Numbered from the stretch's first letter, positions 24,015 to 33,545 are shown. The stretch: 41,110 bases of DNA from JBBQNJ01 sp038329845 (GCA_038329845.1 JBBQNJ010000044.1:1-41110), one strand, 5' to 3'. Notes: a model not told the origin generated them from the letters alone. Numbers and translations: made by a program.

Positions 24015-26105
24015 TCACCCGCGGATTTTTCCCCATTGCTCCCCCAGCCGCCGTTCCGAAATCGGCATCGCCGTCTTCAGTTCCTGCGCAAACAGCGAAA
24101 TCCGCCATTCCTCCAGCATCCAGCGATAGCGGGCCAGCTCCGGATCACGCAGGCCCAGCGCTCGATGTTCCGAAACCCGCACGAGGTACCCCTCCCATAG
24201 TGGTCGCACTTGCTCCAGCGCCGCTTGATCCCGACGCAGCCCCGCGTTGTTCAGTTTCTCCAGCCGAACGAGAACTCCCTGAATATATCGCGGCAACATC
24301 TCCAGGCGGTCGAACGGCGTGTGGGCGACGAACCCGCGGTAGACCAGGTTCGCCAACTGCTCGCGCATGTCTGCCAGACTTGGCGCCAACAGCGGCACCC
24401 CCTCGGCGGCCAATCGCAACGATGCCTCGTGATACCCCCGCAGCGCCTGCCCCACCGACCCCGACAATTCGTGCGCTGCGTCCGACAGGCGATTCCACCC
24501 GCTCTGGGCCCGCGATACGAACTGACTCTGCGTTCGCACCGCCTCGCCATCCCTGAACAGCGCCCGATCGGCCACGCTCGTAAGCAGGTCCGCCTTCAGC
24601 CCGTCGCACGTCCCCAGCGGTGCGTACCACAGGCACAGGCGCTCGATGTCCGGCCAGTGTCGTTGGAGATATTGCGCCTCCGACGCCAGTTGCAGCATGA
24701 ATAATCGCCGAACCCCCGCGCGATGCGCCGCGGCGGCGAGCTCGGGCGTATCCAGCACCCGCAGCGACACCTGCTCCCTCGCCGGCACATCCGCCACCAA
24801 AGCCGGATAGCCGTTGACGGTCATGCCGTGGCGACGAACCTCGATGCGGTCGGGCAGATCGCCGAAGTCCCACCTCCGCACATCATCCCGAATCCAAGGC
24901 GATGGAGGCATCCGCGCGAAGGTCTGGCGCGCGACAACTCCCAGTTGCCGGCGGATCGCCGCGAGGTCTCGACCCAGCGCTACTTGCCGCCCTTCCTGGT
25001 CGATCACTCGAAAGTTCATCCGCAAATACTCAGGGATTTGCCCCGTATCAAACGCCTTGGTGCCGATCGCACTGCCCGATCGGCGTCCCAGGAACAGCGC
25101 CAGGGCCTCGAGCAGCGAGCCCTCGCCGCTGGTCAGCATCGTCGCCGCCTCCCGCGCCACTTCCGGCACCGGCACGAACTGCACCCGCAGCGCCTTGGGC
25201 AATGTGCGAATCAACTCGGCGATCTTCTCCTCGAGCATCCCCGGAACGAGCCATTCGGTTTGATCGACCGGCACTTGGTTCAAGACCCCCAGCGGAACCG
25301 TCGCCGTTACCCCGTCCATCTCACCCGGCTCGAAGCGGTACTCCAGTCCCAGTCGCAGCCCCTCGATTTCCAGCATCGCCGGAAACCGCTCGGCCGTCAC
25401 ACTCCCGGCCTCGTGCATCATCAGGTCCGACGGCGCCATGAACAGCGCCCGCTTGCCCGCGGGGCCTTGGCGGTTGCGCCATTGATCCAGCAGGCGGGTA
25501 CTGAAAATCCCGCGCGGAATCCGCGAATCATAAAAATCGTAAATGACCTGTGGATCGACCAGCACATCGCGCCGGCGCTGCTTGGCCTCGATCTGCTGAA
25601 CCCGCTCGATCAGCTCGCGGTTATGCCGGAAAAACGGCGCGCCCGTCCGCGCCAGGCCATGCACCAGTGCCTCGCGGATGAACAGTTCCCTCGCCGCGAT
25701 CGCATCCACCGGCCCGAACGCCACGGCCCGCCGCGGCACCAGCACCAGCCCATACAACCCCACCCGCTCATACGCCATGACCGTTTGGCGTTCGATGTCG
25801 AAATGCGGTTCGGTATATGTGCGCTTGGCCAGCGCTCCGGCCGCCTGCTCGATCCACTCCGGCTCGATCCGCGCCACCGTTCGCGCGTACAGCCGAGCCG
25901 TCTCGATCAGTTCGGCCGCCAGCACCCACTTGGGCGCTTGCTTGAATAGCCCCGACCCGGGGAACAGATGAAACTTCAACCCGCGCGGCCCCTGGTACTC
26001 GTGGCCCACCCCGCGCGTTCCGATGTTGCTCAGCATCCCCGCGAGCACGGCGCGATGGATCGCATCATATCGGTCGGCGGCGGTTTGCGTGTCCGAATGT
26101 TTCAT
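24015..26105 (-). CDS. hrpA: HrpA C-terminal region without the helicase core (DUF3418)
   Basis: The chain matches the C-terminal half of the RNA helicase HrpA almost from its first residues. RYDAIHRAVLAGMLSNIG corresponds to E. coli YREIHIALLTGLLSHIG. PGSGLFKQAPKWVLAAELIETARLYAR, FYDSRIP, LEYRFEPGEMDGVTATVPLGVLNQV and the DUF3418 C-terminus ERRLGEQWGKIRG follow in order. A complete HrpA has about 1300 residues; this one has about 696 and lacks the DEAH ATPase domains. Upstream (26106-26354) no helicase sequence is visible before the next gene, which is on the other strand. It is either a truncated gene or one half of a split gene. The frame can start at GTG 26168 or ATG 26105. Confidence 0.82.
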   Translation of the reverse strand: MKHSDTQTAADRYDAIHRAVLAGMLSNIGTRGVGHEYQGPRGLKFHLFPGSGLFKQAPKWVLAAELIETARLYARTVARIEPEWIEQAAGALAKRTYTEPHFDIERQTVMAYERVGLYGLVLVPRRAVAFGPVDAIAARELFIREALVHGLARTGAPFFRHNRELIERVQQIEAKQRRRDVLVDPQVIYDFYDSRIPRGIFSTRLLDQWRNRQGPAGKRALFMAPSDLMMHEAGSVTAERFPAMLEIEGLRLGLEYRFEPGEMDGVTATVPLGVLNQVPVDQTEWLVPGMLEEKIAELIRTLPKALRVQFVPVPEVAREAATMLTSGEGSLLEALALFLGRRSGSAIGTKAFDTGQIPEYLRMNFRVIDQEGRQVALGRDLAAIRRQLGVVARQTFARMPPSPWIRDDVRRWDFGDLPDRIEVRRHGMTVNGYPALVADVPAREQVSLRVLDTPELAAAAHRAGVRRLFMLQLASEAQYLQRHWPDIERLCLWYAPLGTCDGLKADLLTSVADRALFRDGEAVRTQSQFVSRAQSGWNRLSDAAHELSGSVGQALRGYHEASLRLAAEGVPLLAPSLADMREQLANLVYRGFVAHTPFDRLEMLPRYIQGVLVRLEKLNNAGLRRDQAALEQVRPLWEGYLVRVSEHRALGLRDPELARYRWMLEEWRISLFAQELKTAMPISERRLGEQWGKIRG

Positions 26106-26319
26106 CCCTGCAACCCCACCGTTTGAAACAAGACAGAAGAACGCCAGACGGTCATTCCCCTGTCTCACAAAACTTCGGAGTCCGCTTTTGGATTATATCC
26201 GAACCCGATTTATCGAGCGCCAAGCGACGGATCGACGCGAGGCAAGGCGCAAAAACAGGATGAATCGGTTGGACAGAACCTTTCGCAAGCTGCCTTGACG
26301 CAATCGCCTCACGCCCTTT

Positions 26320-26348
26320 TTGGTTGCCGGGGACGGCGCGGGTAGAAT
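26320..26348 (+). promoter_or_regulatory. Candidate promoter giving a leaderless siroheme transcript
   Basis: TTGGTT (26320-26325) and TAGAAT (26343-26348) are separated by 17 bases. A start seven bases after the -10 box falls on the first base of the GTG start codon at 26355, and no ribosome binding site is visible. Confidence 0.45.
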
Positions 26349-26354
26349 TGGTTC

Positions 26355-26993
26355 GTGATCGCGCGATTCGCCTATCCGATGATGCTGGACCTGACGGGGA
26401 TAACGATCCTGATCGTCGGTGCCGGCGCGGTGGCCGTGCGCAAGGTTCGCGGGCTGCTCGACGCCGGCGCTCAGGACATCCGCGTGGCCGCGATTCGATT
26501 CGACCCGCGAATGCCCGAGTCCCCGGCGGTGCGATGGATCGCCGAGCCGTATCGGCCCGACCACCTCGACGGGGTTCGCCTGGCCTTCGCGGCCACCGAT
26601 CGGCCCGACGTGAACGATGCGGTAGTCGGCGATGCCCGCCAGCGCGGCATCTGGGCCAATCGCGCCGATGCCGATGCCGAGCCGGAAGGCGATTTTTCAA
26701 CCCCCGCCGTCCTCCGCCGCGGTCAGGTGACGATCACCGTTTCGGCCGGCAGCGCCGCCCTGGCCGCCGCTATTCGTGACGGGCTTAACGAGAACTTCGA
26801 TCCGCGCTGGCAAGCGATGGCCGATGCCATGCTCGAGCTACGTCCGCTGCTGCGCGACAGCGGGCTTCCCCTCGCAGCGCGGGCGGAATTGTTCCGCGAA
26901 CTCAGCCGAGAACAGGCCCTTCAACGACTCAACGACGAGGGACCCGAACCTCTGCGGCGATGGGTCATCGACCGGATCCACCCTCAACCCTGA
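26355..26993 (+). CDS. Precorrin-2 dehydrogenase/sirohydrochlorin ferrochelatase (CysG N-terminal type)
   Basis: This 212-residue protein matches the siroheme synthase N-terminal domain (CysG-N/Met8p). The NAD-binding loop VGAGAVAVRKVRGLLDAGA follows strand 1, FAATDRPDVN is the second landmark, and EGDFSTPAVLRRGQVTITVSAGSAALAAAIRD is the catalytic and dimer region. It oxidises precorrin-2 and may insert iron to give siroheme for sulfite or nitrite reduction, in the cytoplasm. The GTG at 26355 is the likely start since it places the family's first strand correctly. It is followed after eleven bases by the HemX-like gene, a common pairing in tetrapyrrole operons. No hemA is in view. Confidence 0.87.
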   Translation: MIARFAYPMMLDLTGITILIVGAGAVAVRKVRGLLDAGAQDIRVAAIRFDPRMPESPAVRWIAEPYRPDHLDGVRLAFAATDRPDVNDAVVGDARQRGIWANRADADAEPEGDFSTPAVLRRGQVTITVSAGSAALAAAIRDGLNENFDPRWQAMADAMLELRPLLRDSGLPLAARAELFRELSREQALQRLNDEGPEPLRRWVIDRIHPQP

Positions 26994-27004
26994 ACGCCCT
27001 TGCC

Positions 27005-27829
27005 ATGCCAACCTCTGCACAACTGACTTTGCTGATCTTCGCCATCGCCCTGTTTTTCCTCGGCGGGACGGCGTCGGCGGCGCGGCTCTGGTGGGATCGC
27101 AACGGCCTGCGCGTGCTGGCCAAGGCGTGCATGTACCTGGGGCTGCTCGCTTCGGCGCTCGTGCTGGCCTGGCACTCGCAGGTTCGCGGCAACTGGATCC
27201 CCGTGGGAGACAACTTCGATGCGCTGATCTGGCTGGCCCTGCTGCTGGGAATCTTCGTGATGTACGTCCAGCGCCGCCATCCCTTGCCCGGCCTGGATTG
27301 GTTCGTCATGCCGGTGGTGATCCTGCTGCTCATCGGCGCTGCGGTGTTCGGACGGATTGAGTATCACCCCTATGTCTCGAGCGCCTGGCACTGGGTCCAT
27401 CGCGTCACCAGTTATGCCGGCGCCGTCGCTTTCGCCATCGCGGCGGTGGGCGGAGGGATGTACCTGTTGCAACATCGACGATTGCGCAACAAGGCGGCGA
27501 TTCACGGGATGAACTACGGCAGCCTCGAGCGGCTGGAACGGATCACTTTCGCCGCCGTGACGCTGGGATTCGCGCTGCTGAGCATCGGCCTGCTGACCGG
27601 CCTTGCCCGCGTCTTCGAGCCGGGCGGAACGACACTGGGACCGCGCTGGTTCATCAGCCCCAAGGTGCTGCTGGCGTTCGCCGTCTGGATCGTCTACGCC
27701 CTGGTGTTGCACTCGCCCATCAACCCCAGCTTCCGCGGCCGCCGAACGGCGATGCTCAGTATCGTCGGCTTCGTGCTGATGATCGCGGCTCTGATCGTCG
27801 TGCAATACATGCCGACGGCGGTGGAATGA
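27005..27829 (+). CDS. HemX/CcsA-like cytochrome c assembly family membrane protein
   Basis: The ATG at 27005 (MPTSAQLTLLIFAIALFFLGG) gives a 274-residue protein with about eight hydrophobic helices. It belongs to the CcmC/CcsA/HemX family. Conserved histidines occur in AWHSQVRGNWIPVGDNFDALIW, SSAWHWVHRVTSY and VLHSPINPSF. The WxxWxWDPKE haem-handling loop of true CcsA is not visible, which favours HemX, a protein linked to glutamyl-tRNA reductase and tetrapyrrole synthesis. Its position after the siroheme gene supports that. A direct role in cytochrome c maturation cannot be excluded. Confidence 0.8.
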   Translation: MPTSAQLTLLIFAIALFFLGGTASAARLWWDRNGLRVLAKACMYLGLLASALVLAWHSQVRGNWIPVGDNFDALIWLALLLGIFVMYVQRRHPLPGLDWFVMPVVILLLIGAAVFGRIEYHPYVSSAWHWVHRVTSYAGAVAFAIAAVGGGMYLLQHRRLRNKAAIHGMNYGSLERLERITFAAVTLGFALLSIGLLTGLARVFEPGGTTLGPRWFISPKVLLAFAVWIVYALVLHSPINPSFRGRRTAMLSIVGFVLMIAALIVVQYMPTAVE

Positions 27830-27833
27830 GAGG

Positions 27834-27933
27834 CGAAGGAACGGAGCGTGTCCGGGGCATCGGCGGAGATTTCACCCCGAAGACGAAGGAACGGAACGTG
27901 TGCGGGGCATCGGCGAAGAAGTTCACCACGAAG
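27834..27933. repeat. Two tandem 50-base repeats after the HemX-like gene
   Basis: CGAAGGAACGGAGCGTGTCC (27834) and CGAAGGAACGGAACGTGTGC (27884) begin two successive units that both contain GGGGCATCGGCG. They lie a few bases past the HemX-like stop. Confidence 0.8.
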
Positions 27934-28143
27934 GCGCGAAAGACACGAAGTTTTTTTTGCGGCTGTTTTTGTTACCCGGGGGCGAGGTGAGGGGGTGACA
28001 AGGTGACAAGGAGGCAAAGCGAGGGAATTGAAATTTGAGATTTGAAATTTGAGAATTAAGGACGGCGGAGCGGCGCTGGGGCGATGAATCGGATCGTTCC
28101 GGGAGAAAAACCTCCTTCGTGTCTTTCGCGCCTTCGTGGTGAA
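27922..28143. repeat. Perfect 29-base inverted repeat with 164-base spacer
   Basis: TTCACCACGAAGGCGCGAAA and nine further bases (27922-27950) are exactly inverted at 28115-28143. The motif resembles ACGAAG-rich dispersed repeats seen in many environmental genomes. The spacer holds simple AAATTTGAGATTTG repeats near 28030 and no gene. Confidence 0.85.
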
Positions 28144-28265
28144 TCTCTTCGCGCGAGGTCCGTGGTGAATCTGCTCTCGCGAGGTCCGTGGTGAACCTCT
28201 TCTCGCGCGATTCGGGTTGAATCTCTTCTCGCGCGATTCGTAGTGAAATCCTTCTCGTCCGCATC
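28136..28265. repeat. Five tandem 26-base repeats upstream of the GT39-like gene
   Basis: Units of the form GTGGTGAATCTCTTCTCGCG plus six bases start at 28136, 28162, 28188, 28214 and 28240. They become more diverged toward the gene. The array includes the in-frame GTG at 28243, which is one reason to prefer the ATG at 28309 as the start. Confidence 0.85.
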
Positions 28266-28308
28266 AAAGTTCAATGGCTTCTTCGTTCATCCCTTTCGCG
28301 CCGCTGCA

Positions 28309-30249
28309 ATGATCTCGACCCCTGCTAAATCCTCGACCGACTCGTGGCCGCGACGATCGGCGACGGCGGCGTGCATCGGGCTGGCCATGTTCAGCGCGGT
28401 GATCATGGCCGGGGGCGCTTGGCCGATGCTGCTATACCGTTTGGCGATCGACGGGGGGATTCTGGCGCTGTGGGTTTTAGCGGGAATCGGCTGGGGCAGC
28501 GCAGCGCTGCGGGCCGGCGGCCTGCTATCGCTGGATACGCCGGATCGACCGGGAATCAACTTCCCGTTGTGGCTGGCGACCGTCGCGGCCGTGGGATGGG
28601 GCGGGATGTCCCTGGTGCTGCTGGGGCTGGGACTCACAGCGACGACCGGATCGCTGGCGGCGTGGGCGCTGCTCATCGGCGGCGTGGCGCTGGTCCCTTG
28701 GCGACAACTTCTCCGTCGTGTTTTCCCCGCGCCCGACGCGAACCGCCAACGAACACAGCCAGGCAAATCCCGCTGGCTCTGGCTGATCCCCATGCCGTTG
28801 CTCGGCATCGCCATCGTGGCGGCGCTGGTCCCGCCCGGGTTGCTCTGGGGCGATGAGCCGGCGGGGTACGATGTCGTCGAGTATCATCTCCAAATTCCCC
28901 GCGAGTGGTATGAATCGGGCCGAATCACGCCGCTGAATCACAACGTGTTCTCCTATTTCCCCTTCAATGCCGAAATGCACGACCTGCTTGCCATGCATCT
29001 TCGCGGCGGTGCCTACGCCGGGATGTACCTGGCGCAACTGATGCACCTGGCGATGATGGCCTTTGCGATCGTCGCGATTTATGGCGCGGCGCGATGCTTG
29101 GCCGAGCCGGCCGCGGCCACGATCGCCGCGGCCGCGACCGCCTGCGTCCCCTGGATCGCCATGCTCGCCCCGATCGCCTACAACGAATCGGCGCTGCTGC
29201 TTTTCTGCACTCTGTCGATCGGATGGGTCCTCCAGGCGCTCACCGAGGATCGAGCATCCGCTCGAGCGATGGTCCTCGGCGGGATCGCCGCCGGCCTGGC
29301 GTTCGGAACCAAGCTCACGGCCATCCCCCTGCTGGGAATCGGCCTGACCGCCGCCGTGCTGCTCATGAGCGCGAGGCGGCGGGCCGCCCTGTGGACCGGC
29401 GTGATCGCTTTCCTGCTCGCCGCCGGCGTGACCGCCGCGCCATGGCTGGCCCGCAACGCCGCCTGGACCGGCAATCCGGTGTTTCCCGAGGCGCTCGGTA
29501 TTTTCGGCCCAGGCGGCTTCACACCCGAACAGGCCGACCGTTGGCACGCGGCCCATTCACCGCGCCCCGATCAGCGACCCCTCCTCCAGCGCGGCCGCGC
29601 CTTGATCGCCCAGGTTTTCGGCGACTTCCGCTACGGTTGGGCGTTCATTCCCGCCACGCTCATCGCCGCCGCAATCGCCCCGGCGTCGGCGAGCCGTCGC
29701 ATTTTATTCGGCCTGCTCGTGGCATTCATCGCGTTCTGGATGGCATTCACCCATCTTCAAGGGCGATTTCTCTTACCCGTGCTTCCGGTCGGTGCCTTGC
29801 TGATCGCATCAGTGCCTCGCCGCTTGGCGATGGGCCTGGGCATCGCCACGGCAACGATCGGACTTGCGACCGGCCTGGGAATCCTGTGTGCGCGCCTCGA
29901 GTCGGTGATCCCGGCACTGGGCATGGAGAATCTTTCGTTCATGACCCCCGCCGCGGTCGACGCGATTCCCGCCGATGCGAATCTGGCACTGATCGGCGAC
30001 GCCCGGACGTTCGTCTATCAACGCCCCATGTCGCGGCTGAGCTACCGCACGGTGTTCGACATCGACGTCGCCGCGCACGACGGCGACCTGCTCATCGCCT
30101 GGGCCGCCGACGCCCCGCCAGGTGCCTATCGGCTTGTCGATCCCGACGAACTCGCGCGATTCTCTCGCACCTATCGCGGCATCCCGCGCCCGCCGGATGC
30201 CGTCCTGGCCCACTCGGCGCCGTTCGTCATTGTCCCACCCGGGAAATAA
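28309..30249 (+). CDS. GT39-like integral membrane glycosyltransferase
   Basis: This 646-residue protein has about twelve hydrophobic helices and the GT-C landmarks of the ArnT/PMT type. DEPAGYDVVEYHLQIPREWYESGR follows the first helices, with acidic residues in an outer loop. YFPFNAEMHDLL follows, and the core repeats long helices (FGTKLTAIPLLGIGLTAAVLL). The C-terminal 110 residues are soluble and outside the membrane (ADANLALIGDARTFVYQRP). Such enzymes move sugars from a lipid carrier to lipid or protein acceptors. The acceptor here is unknown. It has no close same-strand partner and follows a repeat-rich stretch. Confidence 0.8.
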   Translation: MISTPAKSSTDSWPRRSATAACIGLAMFSAVIMAGGAWPMLLYRLAIDGGILALWVLAGIGWGSAALRAGGLLSLDTPDRPGINFPLWLATVAAVGWGGMSLVLLGLGLTATTGSLAAWALLIGGVALVPWRQLLRRVFPAPDANRQRTQPGKSRWLWLIPMPLLGIAIVAALVPPGLLWGDEPAGYDVVEYHLQIPREWYESGRITPLNHNVFSYFPFNAEMHDLLAMHLRGGAYAGMYLAQLMHLAMMAFAIVAIYGAARCLAEPAAATIAAAATACVPWIAMLAPIAYNESALLLFCTLSIGWVLQALTEDRASARAMVLGGIAAGLAFGTKLTAIPLLGIGLTAAVLLMSARRRAALWTGVIAFLLAAGVTAAPWLARNAAWTGNPVFPEALGIFGPGGFTPEQADRWHAAHSPRPDQRPLLQRGRALIAQVFGDFRYGWAFIPATLIAAAIAPASASRRILFGLLVAFIAFWMAFTHLQGRFLLPVLPVGALLIASVPRRLAMGLGIATATIGLATGLGILCARLESVIPALGMENLSFMTPAAVDAIPADANLALIGDARTFVYQRPMSRLSYRTVFDIDVAAHDGDLLIAWAADAPPGAYRLVDPDELARFSRTYRGIPRPPDAVLAHSAPFVIVPPGK

Positions 30250-30327
30250 ACCCCGCGCCTCGATCGCACCTTCAGCCGGTCGCTCCGCTCGCCGCCGTCG
30301 TCATCGCACAATCCCACTTCGCATCCG

Positions 30328-32664
30328 CTAGACGCCCAGCCTCCACACGATCAGTCCGATCGCCATCAACAGCGTCCCAAGCAGCGCCAGCGTCGGCGCC
30401 GCGGAAACGGCGTGCGTTGGCCAGTGGAGTCTGATCGGCTCGAGTTGCGTCGGCTGGATGACCGAACCGCCGCCCGAGTCGGCCAGTCGCCGCATCGCCG
30501 CGTAATCGTTGCCGATTTCATCGAATTCCGGCGGATACTCACCGGAGAGCACCTTGCGGTCGGCGAGTTGATCCCCCACGCGCACGCTCGCCAGCGACGA
30601 TCGCCTCGGCGCGTCGATCGACACTTCATATCGCCCCGGCGCCGTCTGCTCGAGCCAATACGTTGTCGGTGCCGTCGTCGCGGCGATCGGCTCGATCATC
30701 GCCAACTCCAGCGTCGGGGCCAACCGGTTGATCGGCTCACCGTCCGCCAGCGTATCCAGTCTCACCGTCAGGCTCGAGCCTGTGTCCCACGATACGTGGT
30801 ATCGCGGATCCCGCGCCCGCCGGGCGATCGTCTCGGCCAATGCCGCGCCGGTTCCGACTTCCGGCCGCAGCGCCACCGCCATCACCTCCCCGGCACCCAG
30901 TGCCCAACGCCCGGCCACGGCCACTTTCTCCCCTTGCACCGCCGCCGAGGCCAGCAACATCGCCCGAGGCTTCAGCCAGGTGCGGTTCCATCTCACCGGC
31001 GTTGCTCGACCCAGCGCCGTCGCCAGCCCGGAATCGGCATGGATCGGCGCCGAGCCTTCGATCATGCGCTCGGGCGATGACTGCGCCAGCATCAATCGCG
31101 CCTCTTGCGCCCAGCGCCGCGGCGACAGCTCCTTGCGATATGATCCGCCCGTCGCCTCGACCAGCCGCCGAAGCTGCGCCTCGGACGCCGTCGAGTCATC
31201 CCCCACCTGCAACACATGCAGCCGCAGGCGCCCGCGATGCAAAGTATCGATCAACTCCGCGATGTCTCCCAGCCGCGCCTGGGCATCGCTGATCACCAGC
31301 GCCTGGCGGGCAAGCCCCGAATCCTCCTGTCGCGCGATTTGCCGCAGCGCCGGACCGAGGTCGGTCGGACCGCGCGGCTGGATTCCCGCCGGCGGCAATG
31401 CGATCGCCCGCGCTTCGCGCACGCTCTTTCCGATCACCCACCAGTCGATGCGATCGGAAAAACTCCCGATCGACACCGGGTCCGACCCCGGCAGCGATCC
31501 CAGCACGCCCAGTGCCGCGCCCGCGGCCAGATCGAACCGCGACCCGCCGGGCGATTCCCGCTGCATCGAGCCGCTGGCGTCCACCAGCAATATCCACTGC
31601 GCCGCCGGCAGCGGCGGCGATGAGGCAAGCGGCGAAACATCATCCAGAATAGTCCCCTCGTACCCGCCCGGCGAGAACGCGCGATCGCCCCCGAGAATCA
31701 ACACCGCCCCGCCGAAGTCGCGGGCGTATCGCTCGACGTTCATCATCCCGACCGGACCGATCGTCTTGGACGAAACGTTGTCCAGCACCACCACGGCCGG
31801 GGCCAGCCACGCGGGCAAATTCGCGGGCAAGGCCGCCGGCGTCAGGATTCGATATCCCGGGGGCGCGGCCCGATCCGACGAAACCCACCACCGCTCGGCG
31901 TACGCCGTCGGCGTCAGGTCCATCGTCATCGCGTCGTTTTCCGGCCACGGATCGTCACCCTCGACCCGCGCCGTCACCCTCGCCGCGCCGGGGGCGATCG
32001 CTCGCCGCACCACTCGTCGCGACCCCGGGGTGATCGTCTCGGTCGGCGCTGCATCCACTCCGCTGAGCGAAAGCGTTCGCGGCTCAGCCGAACCGTTATG
32101 CACCTCGATCACCGCCTCGCGCCCCTCGAGGCGCAGACGCCGCACCGCCGCATCCGCCGGGGCGTCCAAAGCCGGGTCGATCACCACATGAGTTGGCCCG
32201 GTGCGCTGCGGCAGATCGAAGCGGGCATCGGAGAATAGCAGGATCGGGTCTGGACCCTCCGGCGGCGAAAAGACGGTCCGGTCGCCATCGCGCCCAAACA
32301 TCTCGATCTGATATCGCGTGCCCCTCGGCAGCAACTCCGCGATCCGCCGGTTCAGCGCCGATTCCTCACGCCACGACGCCGTCCGCGTGCTGGCCGAAAC
32401 ATCGACGAATACCCGCACTTCCCCGGGATCGCTCAAACGAATCCGCGGCGATCCCAGCGCCAATCCCAGCAGAATCATCCCCCCCGCCAGCAGCGCCCGG
32501 GCGATCCACGGCGACGGTGCCTTGCGTCGCCACAACGTCACGGCGGCGACTGCCCCCAGCGCCGCGCCCGCGAATACCCCCGGCGTCCAACCGAACTCGA
32601 GCGGTCCGGCGGCTATGGCGATAAAAAAATCCGCGCTCGCCATTGCATCCACGACGCCGATCAT
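30328..32664 (-). CDS. VWA domain membrane protein
   Basis: The start at 32664 (MIGVVDAMASADFF) is preferred because GGGTGA precedes it by about eight bases. The 778-residue protein has two N-terminal helices (about 15-40, 55-75), a long beta-rich region, and a von Willebrand factor A domain at about 365-540. A complete MIDAS motif (DASGSM) is present, with a metal-binding threonine in PRGPTDLGPAL. A C-terminal helix closes the chain (LALLGTLLMAIGLIVWRL). This layout matches large BatA-like or glutamine amidotransferase-like membrane proteins of planctomycetes with unknown role, often next to MoxR and DUF58 genes, which are absent here. It is divergent from hslV, 47 bases apart. Confidence 0.8.
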   Translation of the reverse strand: MIGVVDAMASADFFIAIAAGPLEFGWTPGVFAGAALGAVAAVTLWRRKAPSPWIARALLAGGMILLGLALGSPRIRLSDPGEVRVFVDVSASTRTASWREESALNRRIAELLPRGTRYQIEMFGRDGDRTVFSPPEGPDPILLFSDARFDLPQRTGPTHVVIDPALDAPADAAVRRLRLEGREAVIEVHNGSAEPRTLSLSGVDAAPTETITPGSRRVVRRAIAPGAARVTARVEGDDPWPENDAMTMDLTPTAYAERWWVSSDRAAPPGYRILTPAALPANLPAWLAPAVVVLDNVSSKTIGPVGMMNVERYARDFGGAVLILGGDRAFSPGGYEGTILDDVSPLASSPPLPAAQWILLVDASGSMQRESPGGSRFDLAAGAALGVLGSLPGSDPVSIGSFSDRIDWWVIGKSVREARAIALPPAGIQPRGPTDLGPALRQIARQEDSGLARQALVISDAQARLGDIAELIDTLHRGRLRLHVLQVGDDSTASEAQLRRLVEATGGSYRKELSPRRWAQEARLMLAQSSPERMIEGSAPIHADSGLATALGRATPVRWNRTWLKPRAMLLASAAVQGEKVAVAGRWALGAGEVMAVALRPEVGTGAALAETIARRARDPRYHVSWDTGSSLTVRLDTLADGEPINRLAPTLELAMIEPIAATTAPTTYWLEQTAPGRYEVSIDAPRRSSLASVRVGDQLADRKVLSGEYPPEFDEIGNDYAAMRRLADSGGGSVIQPTQLEPIRLHWPTHAVSAAPTLALLGTLLMAIGLIVWRLGV

Positions 32665-32711
32665 GTCACATTCACCCGGCTTCCCAGACCCCGCACCCAA
32701 GAGTCTACCCC

Positions 32712-33269
32712 ATGCGCACCCAACCCGCGACCTCGACCGAAAAGGCCCGATCGACCACGATTTTGTCCGTCCGACGCGATGGAAAAGTCGCTCTCGGCGG
32801 CGACGGACAAGTCACTCTCGGCAATATCGTGGCAAAAGCCGACGCCGTGAAAATTCGACGACTCGGCGGCGGCAAGGTCCTCACCGGCTTCGCCGGCAGC
32901 GCCGCCGACGCCTTCGCATTGCTCGAACGGTTCGAGAAGAAGCTGTCGGAGTATCCCGACAACATGCGCCGGGCGGTGATCGAACTGGCCAAGGACTGGC
33001 GCACCGATCGGGCGCTGCGCCGGCTCGAGGCGATGCTCGCGGTCGTCGATGTCTCCACCAGCCTGATTGTCTCGGGTGCCGGCGACGTGATCGAGCCGAC
33101 CGACGGAGTGATCGGCATCGGCTCCGGCGGCCCCTATGCCGCCGCCGCCGCCAAGGCACTTCTCGCCCACACCCCCCTGCCCGCCGACCAGATCGTTCAA
33201 GCGGCCTTGGCCATCGCCGCCGAACTGTGCATCTACACCAACGACCGCATCAAGGTCGAAACCCTGTAA
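32712..33269 (+). CDS. hslV: ATP-dependent protease subunit HslV (ClpQ)
   Basis: The ATG at 32712 gives 185 residues that align with HslV to the end (VALGGDGQVTLG, GFAGSAADAFALLERFE, ELAKDWRTDRALRRLEAMLAV, GVIGIGSGGPYA). The catalytic Thr is Thr15 in RSTTILSVRRDG and lies behind a 14-residue propeptide, whereas E. coli HslV loses only Met. HslV forms a two-ring peptidase driven by the HslU ATPase. HslU is not in the window, so its gene must be elsewhere or the next genes have been rearranged. The promoter must lie in the short gap shared with the divergent VWA gene. Confidence 0.95.
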   Translation: MRTQPATSTEKARSTTILSVRRDGKVALGGDGQVTLGNIVAKADAVKIRRLGGGKVLTGFAGSAADAFALLERFEKKLSEYPDNMRRAVIELAKDWRTDRALRRLEAMLAVVDVSTSLIVSGAGDVIEPTDGVIGIGSGGPYAAAAAKALLAHTPLPADQIVQAALAIAAELCIYTNDRIKVETL

Positions 33270-33545
33270 CCCGGGGACGTGCGTTCAGGCGGGCGCTCGA
33301 CCGGAACCGATCCGCCCGCCATGCCGTGACACCGCTGGCATGGTGCCTCCCGTCGCCTTCCACCTCTTCGTGTCCTGCCTCGCAATCCCTACCCCCGTTA
33401 AATTCGCCCCGTTCGTAAAGTGCCGCATTCTTTGCGCCGATGTCTCCCGTGTGATCCAATGCCGGCGGCTTCCGGGGCGGCGGGCGCGGGATCGCAAACA
33501 AGCTGCTTTCGCCGAACGATCAGGCGAACGCGAGGCTGCTGAACC

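Noticed and set aside
24723..25949. A 408-codon plus-strand frame rich in Arg and His
   Set aside because: It is antisense to the HrpA C-terminal gene, which matches a known family along its full length.
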